Shown one piece after another: positions 11,101-22,576 of a stretch of DNA of 51,369 nucleotides. Numbering within the stretch: position 1 is the stretch's first letter; each line of letters starts with the position of its first letter. The translations under genes were made by a program, and so were the position numbers. Source of the DNA: Chara braunii (lineage: Eukaryota > Streptophyta > Charophyceae > Charales > Characeae); contig BFEA01000002.1 of the NCBI GenBank assembly GCA_003427395.1, positions 9,472,372-9,523,740 of the forward strand. The letters run 5' to 3'. A model generated the notes under the pieces. That model made no database searches. It had not been told where the DNA came from and saw only the letters and a program-made list of their open reading frames with translations.

Positions 11101-12402
11101 GGTGACCGAACCAACTTTTAAGGCCAAAACAAGATGAAATCTTGTTTCCGCACTTTTGTCCAGACCAACTTTTACATAAATCGACTAAAATACAAAATGA
11201 AAAGGGGTAACCGAGTGATCATTATTCAATAGTTAGTATTTCGTTCTTTGTCTCGCTCATATTCTTATTCATCCTTTGCGCTAGCACTTTATACTTCTCA
11301 TTGTTCAGAGTGAGTTGAATCTCAGGCTTACGCCCTAACAACGTTAATTTAGTAATTTCACTTTCGTAGATCTAGCGATGTAGGAAATCTTGTTTTTCCC
11401 TCGATGTGCGTTGTTCCCCTACCCAAAGCCTTCAAATCCATGGAAAGACGACCATCTTCCAACTTGCGAATAAAGTGAAGTTTTTTCGGGTATTTCAGGT
11501 TTTTTGTCGTACCTCAAGCGATGAAGACAAGTGTGTGGTCCTTGAGCCACTTCACCTGCAAATTGTTGAATTCCTCATTGACGATGCCACTAATTGTTTC
11601 CTCCTCTGTCTCCACCTCAATGTATCAATCCAAATTCAGAATATTCTCCTGAAGGAAACATTGTTGCAACAGACTTTGGATACGGAGCTTCTCTCCGTCA
11701 TCAATTACAGGTTCCATACGGACTCCTTGACCCGCATTTTTATCCATTGGGTGACTAAGGGTTAACAAGAACAGAGAGACTTGTTACCTACTTGTGAGTC
11801 TTATTCTCAAAATAGGAGGGAGGCGGCGAGGAAAACTAATTGTTTTAACTATGCTGTAACATATGAAATATAGAATGGACTTAACAAATTTGGCTTATCA
11901 ATAGTCGCAAATGTCGTAAATTGAACTGGAACACGTAGTATAATTACCACGGAAAGTTGAATGGACATATCATCCAAAGGAGGTGATCAAACAAATTTCC
12001 AATCGTGAAATAGGAAGAGCAGCCATGGGAAAGAAATATGGCGAAGAAAGAATTTCCTTTCGTACGAAAGTGCTAAATGGATTCACACTGCAAGCATTTT
12101 TTGTCATGGTTACATAGTCATGAATCATCTTAGTCCAATGCCCCCGTATATTAGAATCTTAGAGCATGTAGGATCAATCATTGCAGGTCGGTAGTCTACA
12201 GTACCGTACAGTACCTGTAGGAGAATGTCAAGTCCCCAAAGATATAATTTTGCATCAGTTTCTCCAGAAAGTCGGGAACTTTTCCAAAAATAGTAACTTG
12301 GGAAGGCAGAGGGTGAAGGAGGTCGGTACCAATTGAAGCAGGCACACACAACCTACTGCAACTATATATTTTATGCTAAAGTGTCGGAGGGAAGTCGGTT
12401 GT
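11101..12402 (-). other. Unassigned region with a coding-like minus frame
   Basis: On the minus strand, from about 11766 to 11380, one frame is open for about 128 codons apart from two TGA codons and contains EETISGIVNEEFNNLQVKWL. I do not recognise the family. It may be remnant coding sequence of element C or of another repeat. Nothing is supported in 11770-12402 beyond weak continuation of the element C frame. Confidence 0.3.
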
Positions 12403-13020
12403 TCATTTCGTAAATTTGTGGAAGCATTGCTGGAGCTTGTACGAACTAACGACCTGGATGAAGAATAGTGTTGAAGGAAGAAGAAGAGTAGCGTTCGTCT
12501 TATCTTCACATAGGTCACAAAGATCTGATCTTCCAACTTCTCCTTTGTCACGTGTCGGACAATCGCAAGAACACTTATACAACAAACAAATAAGTGGGAC
12601 TCTAGACCAGACGCATGAAACAACCTCATCTTCTCCTTGCCTTTGGGGAGGGTGGGCAACCAGCATGCATGCTCGCCCATCTTGACATCTGGCTGCTTCT
12701 CCCCAATCTGTCCCTAAAATCAAGTCAAAGGAAGGTTGTCTTCCACAAATGCATAACCTTCCCTGCTTTACTTCCCTCCTCTAACCGGAAGTATACCTTG
12801 ATCCTCTCGACATATTTCTCCACACTCATGTCACGATTTATCGCCCAGTCTACTCACTACCGGCTCACTCAACTTTTGCACCTTCATTCCTAAGTGCAAC
12901 GTTTTCAGTCCGTTTCTGTTAATAGAACTACGCGTAGAGCCACTATCCACTAAGACTCCTACTCATGTCCGACTAATCTTTACATCTCCAAAAAATTATT
13001 GTCCTCTTCTCTTCTTCATT
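12403..13020 (-). pseudogene. Element C: retroviral-type aspartic protease remnant
   Basis: Minus-strand translation from about 12965 reads GVLVDSGSTRSSIN, the catalytic D-S-G of a Ty3/gypsy protease. Then, in a shifted frame, comes EDNLPLILGTDWGEAARCQ, the ILG-DW segment that ends such proteases. A frame break and stops lie between them. In a live element this enzyme cuts the Gag-Pol polyprotein. No RT follows downstream (to the left), where a LINE begins near 11100. Confidence 0.75.
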
Positions 13021-13039
13021 TCAGCCCAGGCGGGGTGAC

Positions 13040-14791
13040 GAATGATCAACTCATCATCAATGTGTGCGACGGAACCACCTAAAGAGACCCTAGCACAAGC
13101 GGTGTCCTCCTCTTCCTCGTTGCCCTCTCGTGCGGGCTGCAACATCCCTGGGCTACTTGGTCATTGTCTGTGTTATCCAGTCCATGGTCTATCTTCTTAT
13201 AGGGCAGTGTCTCTACACCACCTTCCTCAAATGTAACTAGAAGCCTGTCCCTCCCCTCGATGTTACCGGATATGGTCTTGTTCTTCCATCAGTTCCCTTT
13301 CTACAAATTTGTTTAGTAATGACAATAATTTGCTTCCAGAACGAAACCGGCCTGGTCTACAACGATCTTGCTGAACTTTTCATACATCATGCCTTCCTTT
13401 GTCTGGGCATACGGTTGGGAGATAAGAGAATCAGAAATGCCTTTGTAAAGTTATTCGGAATCTGTGTGGGAGTCAACCCATGCTCGAGACACTACAACAG
13501 TTCGTCTATTGTGTACTTCAAAGCGGAAACACTCTTCCACCTGCAATTACTGGTGGTGAAATCAAGTACTTTGTACGCCGGGTCAGGTTCTTGTCCTCGA
13601 ACCTTTCCTTAAGGACTTTCATGAAGTCCTCTATGAGGTTGCGTTGGGAATACTCTACCATCGACGAGCAACCCGTTGCCTTCATCAAGGATAAGGTGAA
13701 GTTGGCAGCGCCCACTCCAAAACTAGCCATCAACACACGGCCGTGGTAAGGGATCAACTGTGCGTATAAGTATGTGTCCAATGTTGCCTGCCAACAAAAA
13801 AAAATCTTGTTTTTCTTCCTGTTGTAGGTCCACGGGATCTTAACCTTCATCTTCTCCCTCCTTTGTCATCTTTCAGTGTTGTTCATTCCCCTTCCGATCC
13901 CCATCTCCTTTTCGATCTCCTCCTCCTTCTCCATCATCTCCCGGATCTCCACCATCTCCTCCTCCACCACCGCTGCCTATCCATACTGATGTGATGGTGT
14001 TCATAAACTTTTTTGTGAAGATGTCTTCCAACTGTTGAGCATGATTGATGGTCCTATCATCAATTTGGTAAGTGGATGCGGAGAGGAAATCGTTTCATGT
14101 ATCTTTAAATTTTTCCTGGCGGCGTTTCATCTTTCCTACCGTCTTCTGCAGTGCGGTCAGTTCCTGGGCGGTGTGTAGCAGGACGTTGGTCACATGGGTC
14201 AAAACCTCATTTGTGTCAGTCTCCTTGCCCCTCTTCTCTTTCAACCTTCGGTAGAGTGTTTCTCCTTCTCCCTCAACTTTTCCTTTTATTCAAACTCCCA
14301 CCTCTTCTAACTTAACAATCGCTGATGGAGGAGGTTATCCCTCTCTGCCATTAACAACCATTTCTCCTTAGGCTCGACCTTCTCCAACCTTGCTTCAAAA
14401 TCCTGCTTTTGCTTCTCATCCTCATCGGGCATCTCACTCTGGAACCCGAATTTTTCCATCCATTCCCCCTCGCCGCCTTGCTGGATTCATATGTGGCTGG
14501 CCTGGTCACTTTCTGCACCGTCACCCTTTTCTCTTTCCTCTGCTGCTTTTTCCCTTCCTCTTCTCACAAAACTTTCTTCTTCTTCATCTATTTCTTAACT
14601 TCCGCTTCCACTTGTTTTTTCATTTCCTGCTTCCTCCTTATTTCTTCATCCATTTTTCTTTTCTCTTCTTCCTACTTCTTTTGCTTATTCTTCGCCTCCT
14701 TCCTTTCTCTCTGCTCCCTCAACTGCTCAGCAATTTGGGCCTTTTCTTCCACTGAGTATGACTTTGTGGTCATACCGGATTCGGTCGTCAT
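13040..14791 (-). pseudogene. Element C: gag with N-terminal coiled coil
   Basis: I take the ATG at 14791 as start because it leads into MTTESGMTTKSYSVEEKAQI and a long Lys/Glu/Arg/Gln-rich stretch (to about 14300) typical of coiled coil. It is followed, after breaks, by TNEVLTHVTNVLLHTAQEL. A Gly/Asp-rich linker near 13900 leads into the capsid-like part at 13850-13518 (WQATLDTYLYAQL, ANFTLSLM, FMKVLKERFEDKN), which fits the retrotransposon gag family. Multiple stops and frameshifts make it dead. The protease follows directly. The upstream LTR is not visible and element A begins only about 370 bases away. Confidence 0.7.
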
Positions 14792-15163
14792 ATAGTGTCG
14801 AACAGTCCGGTAGAATCCCAACGGAAAAACAATGCGGAACAGTGGCTCGTATACAACAGAGAGAGTAAAGAAGGCGAACATGAGATAGTCATCCATAGCG
14901 GTAATTCAGCACATCAAATAAGTGTGCTCCACCTCCCCACAACTTAGGCCTACCCCCGACACTTATCCTTACCTACTTTAGGGGCTGACTTTTGCTTGAC
15001 GGGGTTACAACTACAATGACACCTAAAGTAACTGACCTACAACAGCTATCGCTAAGAAAATACGTGGAAATTTGACCGAAAAATAGCAAAAATATCCAGC
15101 GGGCAAGGCTAACGGCAGAATGACTTACCGGAGTCAAGTTGCAGTGGTTCAGTGTGACACACA
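14792..15163. other. Gap between element C gag and element A
   Basis: No primer-binding site, LTR or gene can be assigned. A short upstream minus-strand frame begins at 14896 and runs into the gag start. Confidence 0.4.
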
Positions 15164-15935
15164 ACCTCACGCCCTGCGCTGTCTTTCGTTCGAAGTGCTA
15201 AGGATGCAGAAAGGGGGCCCTGAAAAACAGCAAGATGGGGTGTGCCAAGGATGTTTGGAAAATTGAGTGTGGGGACACAGACGAAACTGAAATCCCCCGT
15301 GTTGGTCTGATGAAGCGAGATATCAAGCTCGTTTCGACGCGGGCTTGGAGTAGGCGCGCGCGGGATCCGTGTCGTGGGGAAATTTAAATTCAATCCAGGA
15401 AGTACTGTCGGACTTCCCACCGTGCCACGGCCCTACGTTTGGAGTGAAACGGAGCTGGCACGTGTTTAGTGTCCCGCTTTCGCACTAGCTCCCGACGCCG
15501 TACGCTACACAATTTTGAATCCGACGTGGACGACCTTAATCGCGCGGCCCTTTCCTTGTGCTCATCCTCATTCCGTGTGCGGTAGTGAAACCCCTTCAAT
15601 TGGTAGTGATCGAGTCGTTGGCAATCACTACACAAGGTGTTAGGCCAATGGGGTGCTACTGCCGACCACGGGATGACGATCAACTCGTTGAATGGTAATA
15701 GCAACGAGTACGGCGAAAAATGTGTATCGACGATGAAAAACCCAGCGCCGACAAACCCAGAACACCGATTTTCGGGAGGGAAGTAGTATTGCCCACCGAT
15801 CTTTGCGACGGCTTCTCGTATGTCCCACTCACAGACTTGCGTCCTGTCCTCGTTATACGGGAAGGGGCGGAGAGGGTATTCGGGAAGTTGGCGCCTAGTC
15901 GGGTTGAGCCCGTTAGTCCACATGGCAAATAATCA
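15164..15935 (-). repeat. Element A 3' LTR
   Basis: It matches 26230-26564 and 27001-27352, with the match ending at 15858 because the other copy is interrupted there. The true inner end is not defined. A minus-strand frame at 15923-15390 is open for 177 codons and its first part is also open in the other LTR, but most of the differences I can see between the copies change the amino acid. I therefore do not call it a gene. Confidence 0.8.
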
Positions 15936-18207
15936 GGAATATTTTAACCATTCATCGCATGCATGCAATCCTAGCAATCCAATCGGAAAGGTCAGAAAGG
16001 AGAAACAGAGGGTTTGGGAAGAGAGAAATAAAAGTTCATGCGTGGCGAGACGCGGCCGCTATTTCGTGCTCAGATCGCACGTGGCTTCAGGGGTAAGCCG
16101 TAGGAGTCGTGGACTCCGGGCAGGGGGGAGAGCTCGCAACACTCCTCGGTGGTCACAGATCAAACCACTCTTGTGTTTCCGAACAAAATCCCAACAACAT
16201 TGCTCCTGCCATCAATTCGTCCTGACAATATCTTAATCAAGATGGGTTTCGTATCCGTTCATTCCGATTCCTCATACATACATTCACTGTGGAAGGTGCG
16301 AAAATGACAACCATGCGATTCCCCAACAAGGTGGCGTTAAGGGAAAAATCCTTAATGGTTGATACACGCGCATCCACCGTTCACAAGACAAACTCACTAG
16401 ATCTGGGGACTACCCAAGAAACTAATGGAAGAGTTCCGGACGAGGTTAGTTCTAAACACACAATTACCATGCTCATTCCATCATATGCCAGAATCATTCA
16501 CACCAGCGAAAGGAAAAGGAGGAGAGAAGGAAGGAGACAAAGGTAGGCGGGGATATCAAGATCGGGGGGGGGGGGGGGAGAGGGGGAGAGTTACACAGAG
16601 ATCCTGGAAAGGCAAAGAAGGTCCGCCTTTACCACCGCAAAATCACACCAAAGAATAGATTCGCAACCAAGAGGGCGCACTTGCCACCAAATTCCAACAT
16701 GGCCCCAGGCCAGTCATCCACTCAACTCAGATCACCTGTCCGCATTCTAACACCGACGATCCCGCCCGTCACGTGTCATCCTCCACCACTGCGATCGTCA
16801 CCCCGCCAACTTAGTCTCGACGTGGCTTGCCTGGATCCCACAGCCCGTCGTGGCGACCGAGCACACCGTCGGCCAGTCTACAGTCAGCTCGTCAGGACTT
16901 TCCGACTCGCACCGTATACATCACCTAGCCACTACTTTCCGGAAGCTGGCTGATGAGTTGAGAGAGAGTTTTGCGGGGGCGCCGACGAAATTTATAGCTG
17001 CTAGAAGGGAGAGAGACGCGGCGAAAGGCGAAGGGTGAGGCAAAGGAGCGTATAGGAGAGTTTGAGAGTGACCGCCAATCGAAAGGCATGTTGATCCCTC
17101 CTAACTCGACCTCAGCCAATCAGAATCGCCGCGCAGTAAGAACTTACACGATGCTTCTCCTTGGCTAGATGGGGAGAGAGGATCGACTGGGTTTTCGAAC
17201 GCGGATCTTAGAGTGGGAAGAAGAAGAGCGCGAAGGATAGAGCGAAACGAGTCCAAGATTCAGATGATCAAGAAGGAGAAAAAGGGCACGCGCTGAGAAG
17301 GGGAGGGAAAAACAGTTACAAGGGGGGGGAGCGATAAATGTGTGCGCACGAAGAAGGACGGTGAGAGGAGCGCGGGGAGGAAGGAGGAGGGAGCTTGCTT
17401 GTATGGTGCCGATCGGAAAAAGGGGAATGGGCACCAAGACAGTTGCAGTTTTTCCCAATCCTATGCTAATTCAAAAACTGAAAGCACCATATCCGCACGC
17501 AAAACAGGCGCGGGAAAGAAAGTCTTCCGTCCGTTCATATTCCTACAAGAATTTCCCAGAGTTTCCAAGGTCGAGGCCGAGAACATCCGCGCGTGGAAGG
17601 TCGCGTGGCATTCCGTTAATTCCGGGATTTCTAACTGCCGAGCCAAATTCCAAGCGCACTCGTTAAGGTGCGCGAAATTCCCAAGCCTTTTCAATCAAAA
17701 AAAAAAAAAAGGAACTGACAGATTCCCACAAGGTACCTTTAATTGGGCACGGACAAGGGGGGTGGGGAAAGGGTCTCGGGGTCGAACTGTACACATCTGG
17801 ATGCAGAGAAAACACGGGAAAAAGGAGGGGGTCCGAAAGATGGCGCAGGTCCGGAAGCTAGTACGTCACATATGTGACGCGCAGCGGGTTCCAAAATTAT
17901 GCGATCTCCTGATTGCATGCCATGGTGGAGAAGGAGAGAGGGGATGAGAGGATGAATGAGGAACCAAGCGTATCAGGAGAAAGAATGCTCGCATATGCGC
18001 AGATAGTTGAGCCAGAGTTCATGTTGACGCCAACGTCAATTGCAATTTCTTCCTGAGTCTGTTGGCTCGAGCTGCTGGAACCGCCAGAGGTTGTCCAGGT
18101 GACGCCATCATCGTCCGCTGATTCTCCGTGTGCTCTGCACTGTTGCCTCATTATTGGAAATCCGCCCACCGGTAGTCGACAAGGAGGGGAGGATGGACGG
18201 GTCGGGG
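15936..18207. other. Element A 3' region, no gene recognised
   Basis: It contains a 15-G run at 16564-16578 and long purine-rich plus-strand stretches. A 201-codon plus-strand frame at 17342-17947 starts with GTG and is explained by the purine bias. I could not place the polypurine tract or the inner LTR edge. Confidence 0.5.
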
Positions 18208-19367
18208 TCAGTCAGATGGGAGCGGAGGGAAATAATCCTCCGCTTCATCACCGAGATCGACGAAATGTACGATCCGGTGTGTGCTGGGGAAACGATTATT
18301 GAGTCGAGATAGGGAAAGGAGGTAATCGGGGTATAAGGAGGGAATAGTACGGAGGACGTTATCCCTTAGGGACTCGTAGTCTTCCATAGCAGGAAAGGTG
18401 TCGGAAACGACACAGTACAACTCCATGTGGTTGAACCGTGTCCAGACAACACGAAAGAGGAGGATATTGAGATGGAAGGAGGGGGATTGGTGAGGGAAAA
18501 CTGTGCAAAGGAGGCGAGCGGCGAAGTGATAGTAGAAAAGGCGGTTGGCGAAGACGCGATAGTCCAGGGAGAATTCAAGGTGGGGGAGAGGTCGTAAACG
18601 GAGGAAATCAAGAGGGCGTTGGTGGACGGGATGAGGACGGGACGTCCGGGCCGGGAGGAGGGCGGGGACGAAGCGAGGAGGGGGCGGAAGCGGCTGGAGA
18701 TGGTGAGCGAGGGCGCGGCGCCGGTGGGAGGTTGGTGCGCCATCGTGCCAGCTAGCGGCATCCGAGGGGACAACGGGATTCACGGTCGATCCTCCTTGAG
18801 CAAACGACGGTGCTTGTGAGGTCTCCCGAGGTTCAGGCGCCGATGCCTCTCCTTCTTCCTTGGATGTCGACCGTGCTTCTGGCTCCTCTTCCTCTGATAG
18901 CCCGGCAATGGCTATACGGCGCGGATCGTCGTCTGATGGTACGCGTGCCAAAACTCGTTGAAGTCGGAATTGTCAGGTGCAAGCTCATCCAGGTCCAAGT
19001 AACACCAAGCCGTAGGATCGTGATCGCTTAGATACTGCCCGTAATCCTCCGTACAATTCGCCCGGATTACGGTTGGCGTCAACTTCCTTTCCAAGATTTC
19101 AGGTCCCGCCTGCTTCGGATCGCTTGGATTGTAGGAGATGATGTCCATCGGCAGATCGTCGACGAGCTGCGACAAAAATGTGAGAAGTTCGTAGACGACC
19201 GTGGTTCGTCCTCCCTTGGCGAGCTCTCCACACAACAATCCCACCAACGTACCGTCAGTAACCGACTCGTTCGGCCACAGCTGCGCCAGCACCAACGAGA
19301 TCTCGGGAGTGTGCTCCAGTTCCCGATTACTATAGTATCGTGACCAGTAGCACCTCACCGTAAGCAT
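18208..19367 (-). pseudogene. Element A: extra frame downstream of integrase, unknown function
   Basis: An ATG at 19367 opens a frame to 18912 (about 150 residues: VLAQLWPNESVTDGTLVGLL, YLDLDELAPDNSDFNEFWHA). A second frame that overlaps it at about 18951-18912 continues to 18208 with an acidic Glu/Pro/Ser-rich part (EEEEPEARSTSKEEGEASAP) and then an aromatic-rich end (RVFANRLFYYHFAARLL). The join by overlap looks like one original protein of about 390 residues with a single frameshift. I see no signal peptide, clear membrane helix or known domain, so an envelope role is not supported. It lies where env-like or accessory frames of LTR elements usually lie. Confidence 0.45.
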
Positions 19368-19373
19368 ACACAC

Positions 19374-20005
19374 ACTAACCGTTGCGAACTCGGTTCACGT
19401 GCGGATATAAGCAGAAATGAATGGAAGGGTGGAGGAGGGGTGGATTTCTAGAGTGAGGATGGGGTTTACCCAGGATGGCCAGATGATCGGAAGGTCGGAG
19501 GGGAGAGAGAAGGTGGAGAAACGATTAATCGGCACTCGGGGTAGGGATGAAGCTGGGGAAGAGGGCGAGAGGGGCGGTCAGTGGCGCTGGTCCGGAGGGA
19601 GAAGGTATCAATACAATCGGTCCCCACTACTTGTCGCCTTGGCTGGGCCAGTCATTGCCGCCAATCAGTTGCCAACTCTTGTCCCCACCTGTAGAGATCA
19701 GTCATCACTGCATCGCGCCGCTGCACGCCGATAGTACACAAATCCGCTGAAGGCTACTACCACCGTTACGTCGCTCTGAGTAGGCCGCGAGGAGTGACGA
19801 ACTCCCAATGCTTCCGCCAAGACAATTGTCGAGCCTCGATCGATCGATATGGTGATCTCCATGGCGGCACACCAAGCTCCGTCGCCAAAGACTTGCGCAA
19901 ACCGGAGAAGATCGAGACTAAGGCGGGCATGCACGACTTGGCGAAATTGCAACAAGTTCCGAGGTTGAAGGAGCTGAGAAGGAAGGGCTGGCTAAATCAT
20001 AAAGC
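19374..20005. other. Spacer between integrase and the extra frame
   Basis: A minus-strand frame at 19955-19698 is open for 85 codons (EITISIDRGSTIVLAEALGV) but has no recognised domain. Otherwise nothing is supported. Confidence 0.4.
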
Positions 20006-21247
20006 TCATGGCGAAGGTGAGGGGGAGGTAGATGCAGATGAAGGAGAGGAAACAAGTTCCTCGGTCGCGTCGGACGACGAAGAAGGAGATGGGTTAAGGC
20101 TCTCAGAAGGAAGGAGAGGACGAAGGTAGGAAGTGTGGCGGACGATGGGGAGGGAGCTATGGATGGCGCTAGCTTCGGGCGAGATGCGCACCGTGTTAGT
20201 TCCGTTGGGACCGAGCTCTACGACGCGGAAACAGCCAGAAAATTTGGGAGCGACTTTGTGGTCGCGTGCACATTTGCGTACCTGCACCAGATCCCCTAAC
20301 TTATATTGGTGTTGTGGGCCCGCATTCCCGTTTCGGGCCTCGTAGCTACGGACCTGTCTACCGTGGGTCAGTTCGGTCATTTTCTGCCTTTTCCGGGCCA
20401 GCTTAGGAACGGCCCTTTTCATTAAATCCGCATACCTCTTGGCTTTGGCTTTAAGGGCCGCACGCGTGTCCCGACCCCCTCTGTCGGCAATTTCTGTGGT
20501 ACCCCGATTATCGACACATGGGAGGCTATTAATCGAAGCTGGAAGGGGGTGAACCCTGTGGACTCATGAGGGGTGGCTCGGTGGATTCCGATGATTTGGT
20601 AGACTATCTCGGGCCACAAAAGCGTGTTGCGAGCCGCTAAGTTCTTACGAAGGGCGGTCTTAATCATACGATTCGCATTCTTTGCCAGTCCGTTTGACTG
20701 GGAAACATGGGGAGCGGTATGTCGGAGAGTAACGCCACGACGCATTAGTAATTCCTCTACCTCACCCTTAAACTCCGATCCGTTGTAGGTTAGAATCTCT
20801 TCTGTCTCTAGATGGGTATTGAGGTATCGATCGATGTATGTGGCTATCTCTGAGGCCTTTCGGGTTTTACACGGCTAGACTTCGATATATTTCGAGAAAT
20901 GATTGATCAACACCAAGAGAATGGAGTATTCGCAGCGGTTGGGGCCAGGTGGCACGTCTATATCAGTTGTGTCCATACTGACCCGCTGAAACGGTCGTTC
21001 TACCTCTGTAGGGACTATTGTATTTGGCCCACGAAGGGGCGCGCGGTCGGCCGCACAGACTAGGCAGTTGGCGACCACGTGCTTCACATCATCTCGGATA
21101 TTAGACCAGAACCATCGATTATGGTCGACAGTTGCCTCGGTGACACGTATTGCGAAATGAGCGGCCTATTCTTCGTATGCAGACCTAGTCCAGTCATATC
21201 TCTGAAAAGGGTGGGGAACCGTCAGCCATGTTTCCGATCCGTCCGTC
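20006..21247 (-). pseudogene. Element A: integrase
   Basis: The zinc-finger part reads AAHFAIRVTEATVDHNRWFW and ends VKHVVANCLVC (H-H-C-C). The core starts with RVSMDTTDID (first Asp present). The second catalytic Asp is Asn (TYNGSEF, codon 20782-20784) and the catalytic Glu is Lys (NGLAKNANRMIK, codon 20680-20682). The C-terminal part at 20422-20006 has KLGDLVQVRK and VAPKFSGCFRVVELGPNG, the usual beta-barrel fold, then a Ser/Pro tail. No chromodomain is visible. A frameshift just after 21248, a TAG near 20877 and another frameshift near 20422 break the frame. In a live element it would insert the cDNA into the genome. Confidence 0.85.
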
Positions 21248-21718
21248 TTACACTTTTTTAGATGTCCGTTGATCCATCGATAATCTCGGGACCTTTCGGT
21301 AGCTTGACGTGAGATGGTCCAACGGTAGGCCAACTAATTTAGCTAATAAGATTTTATCCGTCCATACATCCGCTCGTCGGTATTTCCCGTCGTATTCAGG
21401 GTCGTCCGTTCGGGCAGCCTCGAATCGAACCTTGGTAGGGAGTTTGTTCGTCCTACACAGGGGGCACCTCCATTCCTTGCTGCTGGTTCTGTATCGAACG
21501 CACGCCCTATGCGCACAATTGACACATGTGGCACAATCGACCCAATCGGCAAATCCAGATTCGAAGGGGTAATAGTTTACCCCATAAACTCGGGAAATAC
21601 ATGTGCAAAAATAACAAAATTTGTCTGGGAGAGTGGCGAGAAAGTCTGAATGGGCGAGGGGAGCAAAAGAGGTAGGAGAGGCCGAGTCAGGGGGATTTTC
21701 CATCGTTCCGAAAGACAA
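21248..21718 (-). pseudogene. Element A: PHD-finger module between RNase H and integrase
   Basis: From the ATG at 21718, 156 residues. Cysteines and histidine follow the C4HC3 PHD pattern: C35-x2-C38, C62-x2-C65, H70-x2-C73, C85-x2-C88, with four residues between C65 and H70 and the hallmark Trp two residues before C85 (EWRCPLC). The finger covers 21455-21616. The rest (YRRADVWTDKILLAKLVGLP, then VPRLSMDQRTSKK) is the usual lead-in to the integrase zinc finger. The frame is the same as RT and RNase H upstream, separated only by a TAA at 21764 and a TGA near 21728, so it was originally part of the polyprotein. PHD fingers usually read histone tails; a role in guiding integration is inference. 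I know of no Ty3/gypsy element with a PHD at this position. Confidence 0.8.
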
Positions 21719-21763
21719 GAATCAGAGAGGGAAGGAGAGGCAGGGTCGGTTACACGTGTCCGC

Positions 21764-22570
21764 TTAGCCCTTCGGTAGGATCTCCACTTGTTCGTATCGA
21801 GGCTCGTTCTTTGGCTCCGGGTCGCGCCAGGGGGTCACCTCCTTACTTCTAGGCACCTTGTCGGGACGGTGAAGTCGTGTCAGCCCGTCTGCGTTGCCGT
21901 GTTTCTCGTGTTTCCGATGACGGATGTCAAAGTCCATGCTCTGCAGTATGGTGGCCCATCGCCCGATCATGCCCGAGTAATCCTTGGACTTCTTCAGCGC
22001 CAACAGTGGTTCGTGATCGATTACCAGCGTAAATCTTCGGCCATACAAGTACACTCGGAAATGACTGATCTCCCACAAGGCTGCATAGCATTCCCCCGTC
22101 GGGGCCGTGTAGTTGCGCTTACAGGACGGCACCGTTTTGGACGCGTATTCCACCACGTGTTCGATGTCGTCGGGTCCCACCTGGGCCAAGATCGCTGAAA
22201 CCGCCTCCAGTTGCCAATCGGTGATGAGAACAAAGGGTTTTTCCGGGTCCGGCCTTATGAGGATTGGGGCCAAAAGCAGGGCCGCCTTGAGTTCTCCAAA
22301 AGTCCGATCGCACTGCGGGGTCCAGATCAACGGCTGATCCTTCTTTAGCAGATTCGTGAGTGGTCCCATGATTGCTGCAAACCCCTTGATGAACCTTCGA
22401 TAGTACGACGCCAAACCCAAAAAGGCGCGGACTTGTGTTACGGACGTTGGCACCGGTGCGCCCTTCACGGCTGTCACTTTCTGGGGCTCTGGCTGCAGTC
22501 CTTGGCTCGTAACGATGTGGCCGAGGAAGGAGATCTCCGTGAGAAAGAACTGACACTTCTCAACCGCCAC
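21764..22570 (-). pseudogene. Element A: RT connection and RNase H
   Basis: FLGHIVTSQGLQPEPQKVTA and VRAFLGLASYYRRFIKGFA are the standard Ty3/gypsy segment after RT. ALLLAPILIRPDPEKPFVLI TDW leads the RNase H, where the usual TDAS is TDWQ. FTLVIDHEPLLAL and GNADGLTRL complete it. The frame is shared with RT (a single TGA at 22577 separates them). RNase H would remove the RNA strand during cDNA synthesis. The frame ends at a TAA at 21764. Confidence 0.88.
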
Positions 22571-22576
22571 TTTGAA

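Noticed and set aside
11406-11765. 119-codon plus-strand frame
   Set aside because: The minus strand looks more coding-like here; this frame shows no domain.
17342-17947. 201-codon plus-strand frame
   Set aside because: It starts with GTG, lies in strongly purine-rich sequence, has no domain and runs opposite to element A.
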